Origin: Porphyromonas pasteri
Lineage (GTDB): Bacteria; Bacteroidota; Bacteroidia; Bacteroidales; Porphyromonadaceae
Reading direction: 5' to 3'
Length of the DNA stretch: 64,000 bases
NCBI RefSeq assembly: GCF_014647755.1
Contig: NZ_BMPU01000002.1
Coordinates: 124,001 to 188,000 of the forward strand
The notes under the pieces: model-generated
Told to the model about the DNA's origin: nothing
The model's database searches: none
The model's input: only the letters and a program-made list of their open reading frames with translations
Made by a program: the position numbers and the translations under genes
Part shown: positions 62,505-64,000 of the stretch, one piece after another
Layout of the letters: every line of letters begins with the position of its first letter
Numbering within the stretch: position 1 is the first letter of the stretch

Positions 62505-62654
62505 AGCCCTTTCGGCGGGGAGTACGGCGGGGCGCAGAGGCGCCCTAGAATGCGGGCTTGCGGAGGGAGGCATATCACTACTCGTTCGTAGTGCAGACCT
62601 ATAGTGGTTCGCGCGTCGACCTATATAGGTCGCGACCTTTAAACCAATAGAGGC
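62505..62654. repeat. Decayed CTATATAG-family array with its left flank
   Basis: Units can be seen at 62597 (ACCTATAGTGGT) and 62619 (perfect ACCTATATAGGT), 22 bp apart. Weaker units start near 62575 and 62643. The left flank (TTAGCCCTTTCGGCGGGG, then AGTACGGCGGGG and, further on, GCGGGCTTG) is shared with 63028-63085 beside the intact array at 63104. This looks like an older copy of the same element. Confidence 0.65.
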
Positions 62655-62709
62655 ACAACTCTATGCATTTCACTGGACTTTCTTCTCCCTTTTTTATTGC
62701 GGAAGTACA

Positions 62710-62967
62710 CTATTTAACATTGCGACTTTCCTCTATTAGCCTTTCTTTTGATGGCAACTTCTCCACGTTAAGAACAAAGGCTGTGGTATCATCATACACT
62801 ATAGTTAAGTATCCCTTATGTTCCCACACCTTTAAGACAGGAAGTATTCTTTCTCTTTCCCTATATATAATAGGAGGAAAGGCATCCCATGTATAAGTAG
62901 GACTATAGGCAAATGGATCATGGCAAATATAAGTTGCCAACAAACGAATGATCTTTATCCTCTTCAT
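62710..62967 (-). CDS. Small hypothetical protein between two array regions
   Basis: An 85-residue frame starting KRIKIIRLLATYICHDPF, with Lys/Arg and aromatic residues and a beta-like stretch (KGYLTIVYDDTTAFVLNV). No family is recognised and no signal peptide is clear. Support for a real gene is indirect: a good -7 box lies 56 bp upstream, and the frame is AT-rich like the accessory lipoprotein genes. The ORF is bounded on both sides by palindrome arrays, so it could be cargo or an unrelated gene. Confidence 0.45.
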   Translation of the reverse strand: MKRIKIIRLLATYICHDPFAYSPTYTWDAFPPIIYRERERILPVLKVWEHKGYLTIVYDDTTAFVLNVEKLPSKERLIEESRNVK

Positions 62968-63022
62968 TTTACTTAAATGTTATTACCTCTCCTGTTTTAA
63001 GGTAGTCCCCCCAATTTGTGGT

Positions 63023-63030
63023 CAAAGTTA
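63023..63030 (-). promoter_or_regulatory. -7 box upstream of the small ORF
   Basis: TAACTTTG on the minus strand. It overlaps the start of the flank shared by the two CTATATAG elements. Confidence 0.4.
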
Positions 63031-63103
63031 GCCCTTTCGGCGGGAGTACGGCGGGGGAGCTACGGGAGGGACAGGTGCGGGCTTGTGGATGGGGGTAGTG
63101 TGA

Positions 63104-63203
63104 ACCTATATTGGTCGGCGGGCTGACCTATATAGGTCGTCATCGCGACCTATATAGCTTCGTCGTCGGACCAATATAGGTCAGCCCGCCGACCTATATA
63201 GGT
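63104..63203. repeat. Palindrome array, CTATATAG family, five units (reverse orientation)
   Basis: Units start at 63104, 63126, 63148, 63170 and 63192, exactly 22 bp apart. Units 2 and 5 are perfect ACCTATATAGGT; units 1 and 4 are ACCTATATTGGT and its reverse complement; unit 3 has one change. Spacer 1 (CGGCGGGCTG) is the exact reverse complement of spacer 4. Flanks are GGATGGGGGTAGTGTGAA on the left and TGATTTATCTTCCTG on the right, matching the array at 21051 in reverse. Confidence 0.93.
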
Positions 63204-63305
63204 TGATTTATCTTCCTGCGGTAGGGTGGTGGTGCAAGCGGTGTCTATCATAGATAGAGCTATAGCGAAAAGCTACCACGACAAGAAGAGGAGGGGGATA
63301 TGCGA

Positions 63306-63406
63306 ACCAGTACTGGTCGCCGAAGTGACCAGTACTGGTAACTGATATCAACTAGTACTACTTCGCGCTGCGACCAGTACTGGTCAGCCGAGTGACCAGT
63401 ACTGGT
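63306..63406. repeat. Palindrome array, CAGTACTG family, five units (reverse orientation)
   Basis: Units start at 63306, 63328, 63351, 63373 and 63395, steps 22, 23, 22 and 22 bp, the mirror image of the arrays at 18713 and 28221. Four units are perfect ACCAGTACTGGT; the middle one (ACTAGTACTACT) is degenerate, as in the array at 18713. The left flank GGAGGGGGATATGCGAA and right flank GGTTACTTTCCC match, in reverse, those of the array at 18713. Confidence 0.93.
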
Positions 63407-63547
63407 TACTTTCCCATCCTTGTACGGGGTGCGGTATGGGGTTGTAGTACAGAGCGTTGTGATATGTTCGCTCGGAGAGCCTTTTCCCAGCTGAGAAAAA
63501 GAAACCTCCCCGAGGAGCGGGATCGTCGGCTTGGTGTGAGGTGGAGG

Positions 63548-64000
63548 CTACTCCAGCTCGATGGGATTGAAGGGGATCGTCCAGGAGAGTGCTTCGGCTT
63601 TCGTCAGGAAATTCCCCTGCGCATCCTGTGGATATACCCGCTGGCCATTGGCCTCAAAGGTCTGTATCGGGTGCTTGTGTAGTCGCTGATAGTAGTCCCT
63701 GAACTGTGCACGACTGACCGACTTCACCAAGCGAATCTTCCACTCCACGATGTCCGCACTACGCTGACATAGGGCGTCGAGTACGAAGTGATGCGCTCCA
63801 TCCATGCTGTGCAGCTCGAGGATCAGCCCAGGGAGGCCGCCAAAGAAGTTCGGGCCAGCGGAGATCGGGATGCTGGGAGTAAACCAAGCTTCGTAGCTTC
63901 TCCCGCGGAACTGGCACGTGGCACGCTGTGCCTCGTAGCCAGAGATGACCTTCTTCTTACCTGTCAGCGTCCATGAGAACGTCGGGGTGTCGGTGTACTT
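63548..64000 (-). CDS. GLPGLI family protein, C-terminal part (runs off the right edge)
   Basis: The frame is open from the right edge to the stop at 63548, giving 150 residues. It contains the family signature FFGGLPGLILELHSMDG (about residues 59-75 of this part), preceded by YEAWFTPSIPISAGP, exactly as in Bacteroidota GLPGLI proteins. These are exported proteins of unknown function, often beside TonB-dependent receptors. The start lies beyond the window. An ATG at 63805 within the frame is internal and not the start. Confidence 0.88.
   Translation of the reverse strand, partial: KYTDTPTFSWTLTGKKKVISGYEAQRATCQFRGRSYEAWFTPSIPISAGPNFFGGLPGLILELHSMDGAHHFVLDALCQRSADIVEWKIRLVKSVSRAQFRDYYQRLHKHPIQTFEANGQRVYPQDAQGNFLTKAEALSWTIPFNPIELE

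Overview
The window looks like a chromosomal segment of a Porphyromonas-like member of the Bacteroidota. Supporting signs: a SusC/SusD pair, a GLPGLI-family protein, a DUF3127 protein, many small lipoproteins with an S-C or G-C lipobox, the gene order purH-mreBCD-mrdA-rodA, and repeated use of a Bacteroidota-type -7 box (TAnnTTTG, seen as CAAAGATA or CAAAGGTA before minus-strand genes). Coding DNA is GC-rich and clearly bacterial. I cannot name the species. No rRNA, tRNA, CRISPR array, transposase or phage gene was found.

Layout. 0-3 kb (minus): the start of an OmpA-like outer membrane protein with a long structured leader, then acpP-fabF-rnc. 3-19 kb (plus): purN, polA, a Cof-type phosphatase, then one long run purH-mreB-mreC-mreD-mrdA-rodA-xseB-ispD-recG (cell shape and wall elongation, with purine, isoprenoid and recombination genes). 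19-21 kb: a lipoprotein and a PepSY membrane protein, minus strand, inside a patch where the recG 3' end has been copied twice. 21-23 kb (plus): queA. 23-62 kb (mostly minus): susC-susD; a lipid A phosphoethanolamine transferase; rlmH; a DUF3127 protein; trpS; an alpha/beta hydrolase, a BASS-type transporter, a Nudix enzyme and a ROK kinase; glyS-lipoprotein-surE-lpxB; a group of lipoproteins; murC-ftsQ-ftsA-ftsZ followed by a HAD protein, a MoaF-like lipoprotein and an AlkD-like protein; an AT-rich plus-strand acyltransferase next to two paralogous secreted proteins; glgP; cca; maa, dtd and uvrC. The right edge holds a small ORF and the C-terminal part of a GLPGLI protein.

The most unusual content is intergenic. 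Eleven short arrays of 12-13 bp palindromic or near-palindromic units sit only at operon borders. Within an array the units follow each other every 21-23 bp, about two helical turns. Three palindromic core families occur: CCAGTACTGG (five units, steps 22/22/23/22), CCTATATAGG (five units, steps of exactly 22) and CTACGTACGTGG (four units, steps 21/22/21). A fourth, looser form (..TAGTTGT) is also present, and one array is a hybrid. Spacing, unit number, orientation and flanking sequence are conserved between distant copies while the core changes as a set. This is the candidate for a previously undescribed system.

Two possible chromosome-maintenance sites are also present: two parS-like sequences 0.7 kb apart around maa, and a 627-bp gene-free region upstream of lpxB with three near-match DnaA boxes and an AT-rich stretch. 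Both are inferences from motifs alone.
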